Shown here one piece after another: positions 35,625 to 45,456 of a DNA stretch of 64,000 nucleotides. The notes below the pieces were generated by a model that worked only from the letters and a program-made list of their open reading frames with translations, was not told the origin of the DNA and did not search any database. The translations under genes and the position numbers were made by a program. The DNA lies in the NCBI GenBank assembly GCA_038818725.1, contig JAWAYL010000002.1:7494-71493 (forward strand), in the 5' to 3' direction. The DNA comes from JACIWB01 sp038818725 (GTDB taxonomy: Archaea > Thermoplasmatota > E2 > UBA202 > JdFR-43). How positions within the stretch are numbered: position 1 is the first letter of the stretch; every line of letters begins with the position of its first letter.

Positions 35625-36329
35625 CTAAAATAATTTTTTCATTTTTCTAAAGATTATAGAAATAATTAAGGAAAAAAATAAAATTGCTGTTGGCAAGGGT
35701 GTTTTTTTAATGTTATAATTTGTTTCTAAAAGAATAATTTCAATGCTTTCATTTAATCCAACCATTTTTATCCAGTTCCCTGTTTTTTCGCTATAATAAA
35801 AAACATAAGAAAGATTTTCATTTCCATATCTTCTTTTTTCAACGATTTTATAACATTCATATTTTTCTGAATTTATTTTTATTTCTTCTTTTCCAATGCA
35901 TTGAGATTGTATGCTAATATACACTGTTCCCCCATTGCTTACTTTAAAAAACTGACTTATCATTTCCCCAACATCAATATTATATAAAAAGAAATGGGCG
36001 GGAGGGGAATAAATTCTCTCCAACTCTTTTCCTTCATAAAAATCTATATCTTTTAATGTTGCAAGGTCACCAACCCTTATATATGAAATTCTTTTGCTTC
36101 CTTTTTCAGATATTTGAGAGATATTAAATACTTCATAACTATTATTTTCATATTCTATAATTTCTTTTTTTTCGATTTTAACAGTTAATACATCCTTTTT
36201 TGTTTTATTCAATGAAATTTCATATTTCCAATAGTTTCCTTCTCGCCAGGCGGGCTTTTCAAGCCTTGCTTCCGATAGAGGAAAAAAAATAAGAAAAGAT
36301 ATTGCTATGGTTATTATTTTTTTAATCAT
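35625..36329 (-). CDS. Secreted protein with C-terminal membrane anchor, unknown function
   Basis: This 234-residue protein has a signal peptide (MIKKIITIAISFLIFFPLSEA), a strand-rich extracellular part with two Cys (SQCIGKEE and YECYKIVE, perhaps a disulfide) and a final membrane helix (about 211-227) with a basic tail (RKMKKLF). No family was recognised. It lies between the propeller gene and a flippase-like gene on the same strand, suggesting a cell-surface role. Confidence 0.65.
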   Translation of the reverse strand: MIKKIITIAISFLIFFPLSEARLEKPAWREGNYWKYEISLNKTKKDVLTVKIEKKEIIEYENNSYEVFNISQISEKGSKRISYIRVGDLATLKDIDFYEGKELERIYSPPAHFFLYNIDVGEMISQFFKVSNGGTVYISIQSQCIGKEEIKINSEKYECYKIVEKRRYGNENLSYVFYYSEKTGNWIKMVGLNESIEIILLETNYNIKKTPLPTAILFFSLIISIIFRKMKKLF

Positions 36330-36346
36330 CTGATAATATAGAAAAC

Positions 36347-37267
36347 TTAAATAAATTCTTTTTGGAAAATAAATATTCCACCAATGAAGGCTGGCAAAAG
36401 TATCGTTATTATATATCCACTTAAAGAAAGAGCTATTACAGATGCGTTATCAATTCCATAAAAAGAGAAGAAATATATAAGTACGCTTTCTCTTGTTCCA
36501 AATCCTGCAATAGTTACAGGGATTATTCCTATTAAAGAAGCGACTGAATATATGATTAAAAAATCAAGAAATGGAATTGAGATATTGAGAGAAAATGAAA
36601 CTATATATATCTGAAAAAACATTATTAAATAACTTAAAATTTCTATAAAAATCGTCAAAAGGAAAAATCTGATAGATGGAAGATTATAAAGGGAGTCTGG
36701 AGGAATCAACGAGGAAAAATTTTTAGGTATTACAAATTTGAAAAAAGATAATATTTTTTTGCTTTTTTCCCTAAATATAAAATAAAAAAGCATGATTATT
36801 AAAGAAAATAATAAAAATATAGGGAAGAGATAAGGAAATTTTCTGTAAATAAAGATGCTTCCCAAAAGGACAAGAAAAATAAGAGATGTTAGCTCAATAA
36901 TTTGATCTATAAAAACATTTATGATGCAGGCATGAATAGGTTTTTTGCTCTCCTCCATTAAATAAGGAACTCTTATGTAATCTCCTATCCAGAGGGGTGT
37001 TATGCTTCCATAAAAAAGACCTATAAGATTTATTTTTATTAAATAAAGATATCTTGCTTCTATTCCTTGTTTTCTGCATATCAGCATCCATTTATAAGTA
37101 CTTATAAAAAAGCGAGGGATAAAAAGAATGGAGGATATTAAAACTGCTAAAGGAGAGATTTTTTTAAAAATTTCAAAAATTTCATTTATTCCAGTTTTGT
37201 AAATAATATAAAAAAATAGAATTAAGCCAAAAAAAGGCAATATTTTTTTAACGCTTTTCCATTTCAT
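36347..37267 (-). CDS. UPF0104/AglD-type integral membrane protein
   Basis: This 306-residue protein has about eight membrane helices. Family elements of the lysylphosphatidylglycerol synthase TM region/UPF0104 group are visible: NLIGLFYGSITPLWIGDYIRVPYL, the loop FRVILP-like RFFL, and the late SLIGIIPVTIAGFGTRE. Archaeal members are thought to move lipid-linked sugars or lipids, as AglD-associated proteins do. It is next to secreted, probably glycan-directed proteins, which fits a surface polysaccharide or glycoprotein role. It is divergent from the histidine kinase. Confidence 0.85.
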   Translation of the reverse strand: MKWKSVKKILPFFGLILFFYIIYKTGINEIFEIFKKISPLAVLISSILFIPRFFISTYKWMLICRKQGIEARYLYLIKINLIGLFYGSITPLWIGDYIRVPYLMEESKKPIHACIINVFIDQIIELTSLIFLVLLGSIFIYRKFPYLFPIFLLFSLIIMLFYFIFREKSKKILSFFKFVIPKNFSSLIPPDSLYNLPSIRFFLLTIFIEILSYLIMFFQIYIVSFSLNISIPFLDFLIIYSVASLIGIIPVTIAGFGTRESVLIYFFSFYGIDNASVIALSLSGYIITILLPAFIGGIFIFQKEFI

Positions 37268-37312
37268 GCTAAAAAATGAGTAAGTTTTTTAATATTTTTC
37301 TGATATATTTCT

Positions 37313-39480
37313 GTGAAATTTAGACACAAGCTAACAATTCTCATGCTTGCAATCTCAATCCCTTTAATATTAGTTCCATTTATATTGTCTGAAAGAATAG
37401 CGCAAGAGTTGAGAGTACAGGCGGAAGAAAACATAAAAAATATAGTTGAGGCAAAAACAGAATTTTATGAGCATATTTTTGCGGATTTAAGAAAAGAGCT
37501 TGAAGTAATGGTCAAATTGATAGAAGAAAACTGGGGAAAAGGAAGTTTTTACAACTTATCTTATATATATATAGCATAAATGGAAGTTATGATATTGAGG
37601 AAGTTAAAAATTTTGAATTTATAAGCCAAGCATTTGGAATCTCAGCAAAAGATGAATATATAAGTCTTGTATATTTTGGCACAGAAAGTGGCTTGTGCTT
37701 TTTAAGTGATAGCGAGTTTGCAAAAAGGTTATATGAGATAAGAGACGAACATGGAAATAGAATAGATTATAGGAATAGGCCATGGTATAAGTTGGCAAAA
37801 GAAAAAAACTCAACAGTATGGTGTCCTCTTTATATTGATTTAAATACAGGAAAATTAACAACAACAATTTCAAGCCCAGTATTTATAAATGGCGAATTTG
37901 CGGGGGTGGCGGCCGCGGACTTGCTTCTTGAAACCCTAAGGGAAAATATAATTGATATAAATTTTGCTGGACATGGATATGCAATATTAGTTGAGGAAGA
38001 TGGAGATATTTTAGTTAGTCCAGAATATACTGAAGGAGGAAGAAAATGGAATGAGACTTTTGAAGAATATAATATTTTCAATATAAGTGGGCTCAATGAA
38101 ATGGGAGATTATGTAAGAAATTCTTCTGAAGGAATGAAAATTATAAAAATGAATAATGAAAAATGGTATGCTTTTTCTAATCCAATTAAGGAAATAAATG
38201 GTTCCTTGATTTTTATAATCCAGGAAAAAGTGATTACAAAAATTGTTTCTGAAAGAGAAAAAGAGTATCTTGGCTTCTTTATTTTTATTTTTATAGCAGC
38301 TATGATTGCATCTGTTGTATTTTCAAAAAGTTTAACAAAGCCAATAGAAGAGTTAAGAGAAGTTACAAGAGAGGCAAGCAAGGGAAACCTTGATATAAGG
38401 GCTAAAACAGAAGGAAAAGATGAAATTTCAGAGCTTTCAAAAGATTTTAATAGAATGATGGAAGAATTAAGCATATCAAATAAATCTTTAAAGGAATCTG
38501 AAGAAAAATATAGAGGAATTTTTGATGAATCAATGGATGCAATTTATATATCTACATCCGAAGGAAAATTTGTTGATATAAATAATGCTGGGCTAAAGCT
38601 ACTTGGCTATAGTAAAGATGAAATTTTTAATATAAATATTGAAGAAATTTATGAGAAAAGAGAAGATAGAGAAAAATTTAAAAAAGAAATTGCCAAAAAA
38701 GGTTTTTTAAAAAATTATGAAGTCAGATTAAAAAGAAAAGATGGAAAAATAATTGATTGCCTTATTTCTGCAATAAAGATTGAAAAAGATAATAAAATAT
38801 ATTATCAGGGAATAATAAGAGATATAACTGAATTAAAAGAGGCAAGAAAAATGCTTGAGATGTATAACTCTCTTATAAGACATGATATAGGAAATAGAAA
38901 TCAAATAGCATTAGGTTGTTTAGAATTGCTTCAAGAAAGTGATTTAAAAGAGGAGCAGAAAAATTTGCTTGATAAAGCATATGAAAATATTATGCAATCT
39001 CAAAAACTTCTATATAAGTTAAGCATAATAGGGAGAATTGGAGAAAGAGAGCTTAAAAAAATTAGCCTTGATGATGCTATAGAAAAAAGCATAGAATTTT
39101 ATAAAAATATTGCTGAAGAAAAAGGAATAAAAATTTCTTTTCAAAAAAGGCGAGCTTTTGTTATTGCCGATGAGCTAATTGAAAACATATTTTCAAATTT
39201 TATAGAAAATTCAATAAATCATTCAAACTGCAAAAATATTGAAATATCAATTGAAGAGGAGGATGATTATTATATTGTAAGAATAAAAGATGATGGAAAG
39301 GGAATAAGCGATGATGTTGCAAAAAGAATATTTGAGTTAGGAGTAAAAGGAAGGAATAGCAAAGGTAGTGGCTTGGGCTTGCATCTTTCAAAAATTATTG
39401 TTGAAGGATATGGAGGGAAAATATTTCTTAAAGATGCAAAAAATGCGGAGTTTGAAATATACTTAAAGAAAGCGGACTAA
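37313..39480 (+). CDS. Membrane sensor histidine kinase, frameshifted in a TA tract
   Basis: Two frames form one protein. Codons from 37313 encode a signal-anchor helix and the start of a Cache-like sensor, ending at a TAA near 37579. Dropping one TA unit from the (TA)6 at 37562-37573 joins them smoothly to the second frame (SYIYSINGSYDIEE), giving about 721 residues. The rest has the extracellular sensor (VDYRNRPWYKLA-like segment), a second membrane helix near residue 325, HAMP (SLTKPIEELREV), PAS (YRGIFDESMDAIYIS), an H-box (SLIRHDIGNRNQ) and an ATPase domain (NFIENSINHS, DDGKGIS, GSGLGLHLS). The frameshift may be real, phase-variable or a sequencing slip. The downstream open frame alone (37693-39480) lacks the first helix. 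Confidence 0.8.
37562..37573 (+). repeat. (TA)6 dinucleotide tract at the kinase frameshift
   Basis: Six TA units sit exactly where the two kinase frames meet. Five units restore one continuous frame; six produce a stop 6 nt further on. Short dinucleotide tracts slip during replication. Confidence 0.9.
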
Positions 39481-41151
39481 TTATTTATGGGAAAAAATTC
39501 CAATTATTCCATTTTTTCTTTCAATTTTTACAAATCCAAATCTCTCAAATTGAATAATTTCCCCATCATTTAGCAACTCTATATTTTTTTCTGCATATCC
39601 ATGAATTATTTTTAAACTATTTTCATCAAATTCATCGTTTTTGAATGGTAAGAGAGGAACAATTATTTTTAAATCTATTTTTTCTTCACTTACCCATTGT
39701 ATTTTTTCTACACCTCCAATTAATTTTTCTCCAGCAAATTTTCCATAAATGCAAGAATTTTTCTTTTCTATTTTTACATTATACAAATCTTTTAATCTTA
39801 TAATGTCTCCTTCTTTTATTTTTAATGCATCTTCTTCTGGTATATAGAATACTTTACCAACTGAAATTTTTCTTTTACCCATCTCAATTGATGGGTGATT
39901 TTTCAACTCAACTTCTTTTTCAATTCCATCTTCAACAATAAGCTTAACTGGATGAGGAACAAAAAAGTATCTTTTTGCTTTCGCATCTAAATTTTTCCTA
40001 TTTATAGCCTCTATATTTTCAAAAACAACCATTGCCTCAGATTTTGATACACCCTGAGAAAGAACAAACTCTTTTATTGTCTCCGCCAGTATGCCACGCC
40101 TTTTTAAACCAATAAGAGTTGGAAGGCGTGGATCATCCCATCCCATAACAACTTTATTTTCTATAAGTGGCTTTATTTTTCTCTTTGAAACGGGCATTCC
40201 TTTTATTTCAAGGCGCGAAAATTCCATTAAATATGGCTTTCTTAGTCCTAGACAATCAAGAATATAAAAATATACTTCATCTCTTAGTTCATATTCTTTG
40301 CTTCTGAAGGGATGTGTCACACCTGATAAAGAATCTTCAACCGCACCATAAAAATCATATGTTGGCCATATCCTAAACCTTTTTCCATGAAATGGATGAG
40401 GGTGTTCTATTATGCGGAATAAAACAGGGTCTCGCATTGCTGTATTAAAAGATTTCATATCTCCTTTTAATCTTATTGTTGCCTCTCCTTCCTTCATTGA
40501 TTTAAAATCTTCCCAGGAGAAATTTTTGCTAGATCTGCATTCACATTCTTTACAATTCGCTCTATTTTCCCTTACTTTTTCTTCAGTGCATGTACATATA
40601 TATGCATTTCCTTCATCAAGCATTTTTTTAATTAATTCATAATGCTTTGGCAAATTATCAGATGTTCTATATTCCATATCCCACTCTATTCCAAGCCATT
40701 TCAAATCCTCTTTTTGTGCTTCATAAAATTCTTTCTTTTCATTCAATGGATTTGTGTCATCAAATCGAAGAATAAACTTTCCATCATACATTCTTGCATA
40801 TTCATAATCAATAAATGCAGCTTTTGCATGCCCTATATGCAGGTAGCCATTCGGCTCAGGAGGAAAGCGAGTGATAACTTCTCCTTTTTTTGCAAAAGGC
40901 AAGGGTGGCAATTTTTTTTCTTCCTTTACTTTTTTTATTTCCTTTATACCTATTTTTTCAAACTCCTCTTTTAGCTCTTCGATGCTAAGATTATTTATTT
41001 CTTCAACAACTTTTCTTACAATAGGTATTATCTCTTTTGCATCAGCCCTTGCTTCAGCAATAACTTTTCCAATAACTGCTTTTAAATCCGCTTTTCCAAA
41101 TTTTATTGCATTCATCAGAGCGTGTTTTCTTGCAATTTCCTCTACGTTCAT
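39481..41151 (-). CDS. gltX: Glutamyl-tRNA synthetase (archaeal type)
   Basis: This 556-residue class I synthetase of the GlnRS-like archaeal type has ITRFPPEPNGYLHIGHAKAA (HIGH near 104), RFDDTNP and a KMSKS-like SKRK (GMPVSKRKIK). A beta-barrel C-terminus reads the anticodon, and a CxCx-type zinc segment is seen (CTCTEEK, CKECEC). It charges tRNA-Glu and, in most archaea, also tRNA-Gln before amidation. It is the last gene of the eleven-gene run and overlaps the prenyltransferase by 4 nt. Confidence 0.96.
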   Translation of the reverse strand: MNVEEIARKHALMNAIKFGKADLKAVIGKVIAEARADAKEIIPIVRKVVEEINNLSIEELKEEFEKIGIKEIKKVKEEKKLPPLPFAKKGEVITRFPPEPNGYLHIGHAKAAFIDYEYARMYDGKFILRFDDTNPLNEKKEFYEAQKEDLKWLGIEWDMEYRTSDNLPKHYELIKKMLDEGNAYICTCTEEKVRENRANCKECECRSSKNFSWEDFKSMKEGEATIRLKGDMKSFNTAMRDPVLFRIIEHPHPFHGKRFRIWPTYDFYGAVEDSLSGVTHPFRSKEYELRDEVYFYILDCLGLRKPYLMEFSRLEIKGMPVSKRKIKPLIENKVVMGWDDPRLPTLIGLKRRGILAETIKEFVLSQGVSKSEAMVVFENIEAINRKNLDAKAKRYFFVPHPVKLIVEDGIEKEVELKNHPSIEMGKRKISVGKVFYIPEEDALKIKEGDIIRLKDLYNVKIEKKNSCIYGKFAGEKLIGGVEKIQWVSEEKIDLKIIVPLLPFKNDEFDENSLKIIHGYAEKNIELLNDGEIIQFERFGFVKIERKNGIIGIFSHK

Positions 41152-42089
41152 TTTTCTCTTTTAACAGCAAATTCAGCAATTTCAATTAACTTTTTCTTTT
41201 CTTCACTATTCCTTATTCTCTCTATCGCCTTTTTTGCTTTTTCTGCGTAGATAAAAGCCATATTTTTTGCATAATCTATTGCCCCTATTTCCTCAAAAAA
41301 TGAAATTGCTTGTTTAATTTCCTCATCCTTTCCATAAATTTTGAGCAATCTTTCCTTATCTTTTTTATATCCATATATATAAAGAATTGTTTTCTTTCCT
41401 CTCCTTATATCACTTCCAATTGGCTTTCCTATATCTTTTCCAATTACATCAAGGCAATCATCCCATATCTGAAATGCCATTCCAAGATTTAGTCCATAAT
41501 TTCTTAAAGCTTCTATTTGCTTTTCTTTAGCCCTTCCAATAATTGCTCCTCCCATGGCGGCGTGCTCAAACATTCTTGCTGTTTTCTTTTCAATCATCTC
41601 AAGAAACTTTTTCTCATCAACATATTCAATCTTTTCAAAACTCATGTCCATATCCTGTCCCTCACAGATTTCCTTTGCCATAATTGCAAGATTTCTCAAA
41701 ATTCTTTTTGCTATTCTATCATTTTCTATATAACTTGCTATTTCAAAAGATTTCGCAAAAAGAGCGTCACCCGCAAGAATTGCTGTATTCTCTCCATAAA
41801 TTTTATGAACAGTTGGTTTACCACGCCTCTCCTCATCTCTATCCATTATATCATCATGTATAAGGGTAAAGGTGTGAATTAGTTCAAGAGCAACGCCAAA
41901 AGGAATTGTATCCATTCCATTTCCTCCAACAGCCTCACATGAAACATAGGCAATTATAGGGCGAAGTCTTTTACCTCCCGCAAATGGCAAATGCTTCACT
42001 GCATTATATAAATTTTTTGGCTCAATTTCATATAAATAATTTTCTATTCCTTTTTCAATAGCACTTTTTATTTCTTCTAAATACTCCAT
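41148..42089 (-). CDS. Isoprenyl (geranylgeranyl) diphosphate synthase
   Basis: This 313-residue trans-prenyltransferase has both Asp-rich motifs, DDIMDRDEERRG (first) and DDCLDVIG (second), and the conserved GGKRLRP and FGVALELIHTFTLIHDD segments. The residues before the first motif (HTFTLIHD) fit short-to-medium chains such as GGPP, the precursor of archaeal ether lipids. It overlaps IPP isomerase by 13 nt and GluRS by 4 nt, an order seen in many euryarchaea. The exact chain length is inferred. Confidence 0.94.
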   Translation of the reverse strand: MEYLEEIKSAIEKGIENYLYEIEPKNLYNAVKHLPFAGGKRLRPIIAYVSCEAVGGNGMDTIPFGVALELIHTFTLIHDDIMDRDEERRGKPTVHKIYGENTAILAGDALFAKSFEIASYIENDRIAKRILRNLAIMAKEICEGQDMDMSFEKIEYVDEKKFLEMIEKKTARMFEHAAMGGAIIGRAKEKQIEALRNYGLNLGMAFQIWDDCLDVIGKDIGKPIGSDIRRGKKTILYIYGYKKDKERLLKIYGKDEEIKQAISFFEEIGAIDYAKNMAFIYAEKAKKAIERIRNSEEKKKLIEIAEFAVKREK

Positions 42090-43087
42090 ATTTCCACCTC
42101 TCTCAGCTCTTCAATATTTTTGCATCCGGTGAGAAAAAGAGAAAAGAGCAACGATTTCCTAAAAATCTCCATTTTTTCTTCCATTGATTTGCTTTTTAAA
42201 ATGGCGCTTGCGACGCCCGCGCAATCCGCACCAAGAGCTATTGATTTTGCAACATCAAGCCCATGCCTTATTCCTCCTGTTGCAACTATTTCAATTCCAG
42301 CATTTCTGCATATCTCTGCTATTTCAATTAAGCAATAAGGAGTTGGAATACCCCAATCCCAGAAAATTTTTCCTATTTCTTCCTGTATTCTATCTTTAAT
42401 TTTTTTTGCCCTATAGCTTTCAACTGCTGAAAAAGAAGTTCCCCCAGCTCCCCCAACATCTACTCCAACTATATCTGTATCTAATAATTTTTCAACAACT
42501 TTTCTACTTATTCCCGCTCCTGTTTCTTTAACAATAACTGGCTTCTCAAGGGATGATGCTACTTCCTTAATCATGTTTATACATCCTTTTGCATTTCTAT
42601 CTCCTTCTGGCTGAACTACTTCTTGCAGAAAATTTAAATGAATTGCAAGCACATCTGCATCTATCATCTCTATTGCCTCATTCGCTTTATCTATAGCATT
42701 TTTCCATTCAAGCAACTGGGGGGCGCCTATATTTGCAATGCGCAATGGTATGCTATAATTTTTAACCACACTATAACTTTCAACAACCTCACTGTTTTCA
42801 AGTCCCGCCCGCTGCGAGCCGACCCCCATTCCAACGCGGAATTTTTCCGCAACTTTTGCTATTTTTTCATTTATTTGCTTTGCTTCTTCAAACCCACCTG
42901 TCATCCCTGCAATTATTATAGGCATTGAAAGCTTTTTTCCAAAAATTTCCGTTGAAAGATCAATTTCATTGATATTTATCTCTGGCAGTGCGTCATGAAG
43001 CAACATGAAGTCGTCCCAGTAGTTGTATGAATGCATAACATCCTCTTCCATCACTATTTCCAGATGTTCCTTCTTTCTATTTTTCAT
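42077..43087 (-). CDS. fni: Isopentenyl-diphosphate isomerase, type 2
   Basis: This 336-residue FMN-dependent TIM barrel begins RKKEHLEIVMEEDVMHSYNYWDD and contains GMTGGFEEAKQINEKIA, the quinone-like VGSQRAGLEN segment, HLNFLQEVVQPEGDR, VIVKETGAGIS, GVDVGGAGGTSF and ATGGIRHGLDVAKSIALGA. It interconverts IPP and DMAPP. It lies 21 nt after an MFS gene and is coupled to prenyl diphosphate synthase, which consumes its product. Confidence 0.95.
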   Translation of the reverse strand: MKNRKKEHLEIVMEEDVMHSYNYWDDFMLLHDALPEININEIDLSTEIFGKKLSMPIIIAGMTGGFEEAKQINEKIAKVAEKFRVGMGVGSQRAGLENSEVVESYSVVKNYSIPLRIANIGAPQLLEWKNAIDKANEAIEMIDADVLAIHLNFLQEVVQPEGDRNAKGCINMIKEVASSLEKPVIVKETGAGISRKVVEKLLDTDIVGVDVGGAGGTSFSAVESYRAKKIKDRIQEEIGKIFWDWGIPTPYCLIEIAEICRNAGIEIVATGGIRHGLDVAKSIALGADCAGVASAILKSKSMEEKMEIFRKSLLFSLFLTGCKNIEELREVEIWSI

Positions 43088-43108
43088 CTTCCAATTAATG
43101 ATTTAAAA

Positions 43109-44434
43109 TTATTTATAATTATTTCTACTCCTTGCAAGTGATGTAAATATTCCAAAAGTGCATAAAATTGCTGAAATTATAAATGCTTTCTCCATTGCAT
43201 CAACAAAAGAATAATTTTTTGTAAGCAAGATTGCGATTGCCATACTTCCAGATTGCCCTATTGTACGCATTGTAGCAATTGTCGCAGATGCAATTCCATA
43301 TTCCTTACTTTCAACACTTGCCATTATTGCATTTGTATTTGGAGAAGAAAAAAAAGCAAAACCAAATCCAATTAATGCTAAAATTGCAATTATTATCATT
43401 AAATTAAAATTATGTCTAATATAGAAGGCAATTAAAAAAATACCAAGGGCGGTAAGTGCTATCCCAAATGATGCAATTATTTTTGGATCTATTTTATCAG
43501 ATAATTTTCCACCAAATGGAGAGAAAATTGCTTGAACAACTGGTTGGGAAATAAGAATTAGTCCAGCAGTGCTTGCTGGATAATTTTTTATATTTTGAAG
43601 ATAGATGCTCAAGAAAAATGATAGAGAAAAAGTGGCAATGTAATGAATTAATGCGGTTAAATTTGAAAAAATAAATACAAAATTTCTTCTAAAAATGGAG
43701 GGTTTTATTAAAGGATTTTCTATTCTGTTTTCCCATAAAATAAGAGATATAAAAAGTAAAAGGGAGAGAATTGCAAATATAAATCCCTTTAATGAATTAA
43801 TTATTGAAAGAGAATATATAAGGAAAATTATTGATACCCCCCATAAAATTGAGCCAAAATAATCAAATTTCTCATAATTACCAGAAAATTCATATTTAAA
43901 ATTGCTTAGAAGAAGAATTATTAAAATACATATAAAAATCATAAAGAGGAAAATGCTTCTCCATCCAAAATAACTTGTTAAAAATCCTCCTATAAATGGA
44001 CCGGTTGATAATCCTAAATAGGTAAATGAAACATTTATTCCAATTGCTTTTCCTCTATCTTCTTTAAAAAATGAGGATAGAATTGCTGTCGCATTTGAAA
44101 AAATCATTGCACTTCCAATTCCATGAATTATTCTGAAAATTAAAAAAAGAAAAGATACATTAGAAATCATTGAAAGAAAAGATGCGATTGCAAAAATTAT
44201 TATTCCATATAAAAAAATTTTTATTCTTCCATAAATATCACCGATTTTTCCAAAAGGCAATAGTAAAACAGCAATTGCAATTATATATGATGTTGTAAGC
44301 CATCCTAAAAAGAATGAGTCTATACCAAAATCTTTTCCTATGGAAGGAAGGGCTATATTAATTGATGAACTTGTAAAGGAAACAAGAAATGATGAAAAAC
44401 TTGTTATAATCAAAATTATATTTTTATCCTTCAT
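43109..44434 (-). CDS. MFS transporter (drug/H+ antiporter-like)
   Basis: This 441-residue protein has about 13-14 hydrophobic helices. An MFS motif A (GKIGDIYGRIKIF) lies near residue 63 and a motif C-like GLSTGPFIGGFL is in the fifth helix, both typical of the DHA2 multidrug group. The substrate is unknown. Its start lies inside purC (11-nt overlap), and IPP isomerase follows after 21 nt, so it is part of the isoprenoid/purine run. In some related gene orders an RNase J-type gene lies between IPK and IPP isomerase; here this transporter takes that place. Confidence 0.88.
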   Translation of the reverse strand: MKDKNIILIITSFSSFLVSFTSSSINIALPSIGKDFGIDSFFLGWLTTSYIIAIAVLLLPFGKIGDIYGRIKIFLYGIIIFAIASFLSMISNVSFLFLIFRIIHGIGSAMIFSNATAILSSFFKEDRGKAIGINVSFTYLGLSTGPFIGGFLTSYFGWRSIFLFMIFICILIILLLSNFKYEFSGNYEKFDYFGSILWGVSIIFLIYSLSIINSLKGFIFAILSLLLFISLILWENRIENPLIKPSIFRRNFVFIFSNLTALIHYIATFSLSFFLSIYLQNIKNYPASTAGLILISQPVVQAIFSPFGGKLSDKIDPKIIASFGIALTALGIFLIAFYIRHNFNLMIIIAILALIGFGFAFFSSPNTNAIMASVESKEYGIASATIATMRTIGQSGSMAIAILLTKNYSFVDAMEKAFIISAILCTFGIFTSLARSRNNYK

Positions 44435-45443
44435 TTAAAAACTCCTTAAGTTCATCTATTGTTTCCCTTAACGACTTCACTTCAAAAAATCTTTTCCCTA
44501 TTATTTCATTGCAGAAAGATTGATAAATTGATGAAATGCATTCCTTTAGCTTCACTGGCATAGAAGGAGGAGGCCTGACCATTTGCCTCCATTTAATGGC
44601 ATCAATTTTTTTTGCCTCCTCTACTCCCTTATACCATTCTGTTTTTCTATAATATATTCTTGCAATTTCCTTGCTAGCTGGTATACCATTTATTGTAAAC
44701 CTGCATTCATCTGGTGTACCAACTACATCAACAACAATTAAATTTCTTTCTTCATCAAATCCAAATTCAATTTTTCCATCTTCATTTATTGCTCCTATTT
44801 TTTCCGCTTCCTTGCTTATTATTTTATTTATTTTTTCTGAAATTTCTATAATTTCATCTATTTCTTCATTGCTTATATTTGCGATTCTTTTAACTTCTTC
44901 CTTGCTTATATATCTATCGATTTCTTCAAGCTTTGTAGAAAATTCATATATTGGCTCATCTAATTTTTGATTTTCCTCTATTTTTTTAATACCATATTCC
45001 TCCATCTTTATTTTTCCTTCTTTTAATCTCTTAAGAAAACTTGAATTGGTTGTTATAAAATTTCTGTAGATCACTTCAACAGGTATAAGAAAATTTGATT
45101 TTTCTTTTGAATAAATTGAATAATCATATTTTCCATTAACTATGCTTGGCTCAAGAACTCTTAAAAATTTTATTCTCATCCTATTTACTGGTTTCTTAAT
45201 TTCATTTATATTTTTTATTTCGTTATTTTCAACAATTCCAACATAATGATTTTTTATTCCTTTTTTATTCATTTTTTCAAAAAAATATGCCCCAATCATG
45301 CAAAGTGCCTTACCCTTATTTTCTATTAAATCAGGCATTTCACCCCAGTCAAAAACTGAGTAGCGATCTGAAAACACAAACTCAGCAATTCCAGGCTTTT
45401 CTTTTGCTTCTTCAATAATTTTTAAGTCCTTTACACTTCCCAT
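44424..45443 (-). CDS. purC: SAICAR synthetase (long archaeal form)
   Basis: This 339-residue enzyme makes SAICAR from CAIR, aspartate and ATP in purine synthesis. Signatures include FVFSDRYSVFDWGEMPDLIENKG, RMRIKFLRVLEP, IPVEVIYRNF, EFSTKLEEIDRYIS and DVVGTPDECRFTING. It has a C-terminal extension of about 80 residues relative to bacterial PurC, as in the longer archaeal/eukaryotic type. It lies 13 nt after IPK and overlaps the MFS gene, so a purine gene is embedded in an isoprenoid operon. Confidence 0.93.
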   Translation of the reverse strand: MGSVKDLKIIEEAKEKPGIAEFVFSDRYSVFDWGEMPDLIENKGKALCMIGAYFFEKMNKKGIKNHYVGIVENNEIKNINEIKKPVNRMRIKFLRVLEPSIVNGKYDYSIYSKEKSNFLIPVEVIYRNFITTNSSFLKRLKEGKIKMEEYGIKKIEENQKLDEPIYEFSTKLEEIDRYISKEEVKRIANISNEEIDEIIEISEKINKIISKEAEKIGAINEDGKIEFGFDEERNLIVVDVVGTPDECRFTINGIPASKEIARIYYRKTEWYKGVEEAKKIDAIKWRQMVRPPPSMPVKLKECISSIYQSFCNEIIGKRFFEVKSLRETIDELKEFLNEG

Positions 45444-45456
45444 AAAGTTATATTCT

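Noticed and set aside
37580..37692. Second gene start for the kinase at 37693
   Set aside because: The same frame reads back without stops to the TA tract and continues the sensor domain, so it is one gene with a frameshift.
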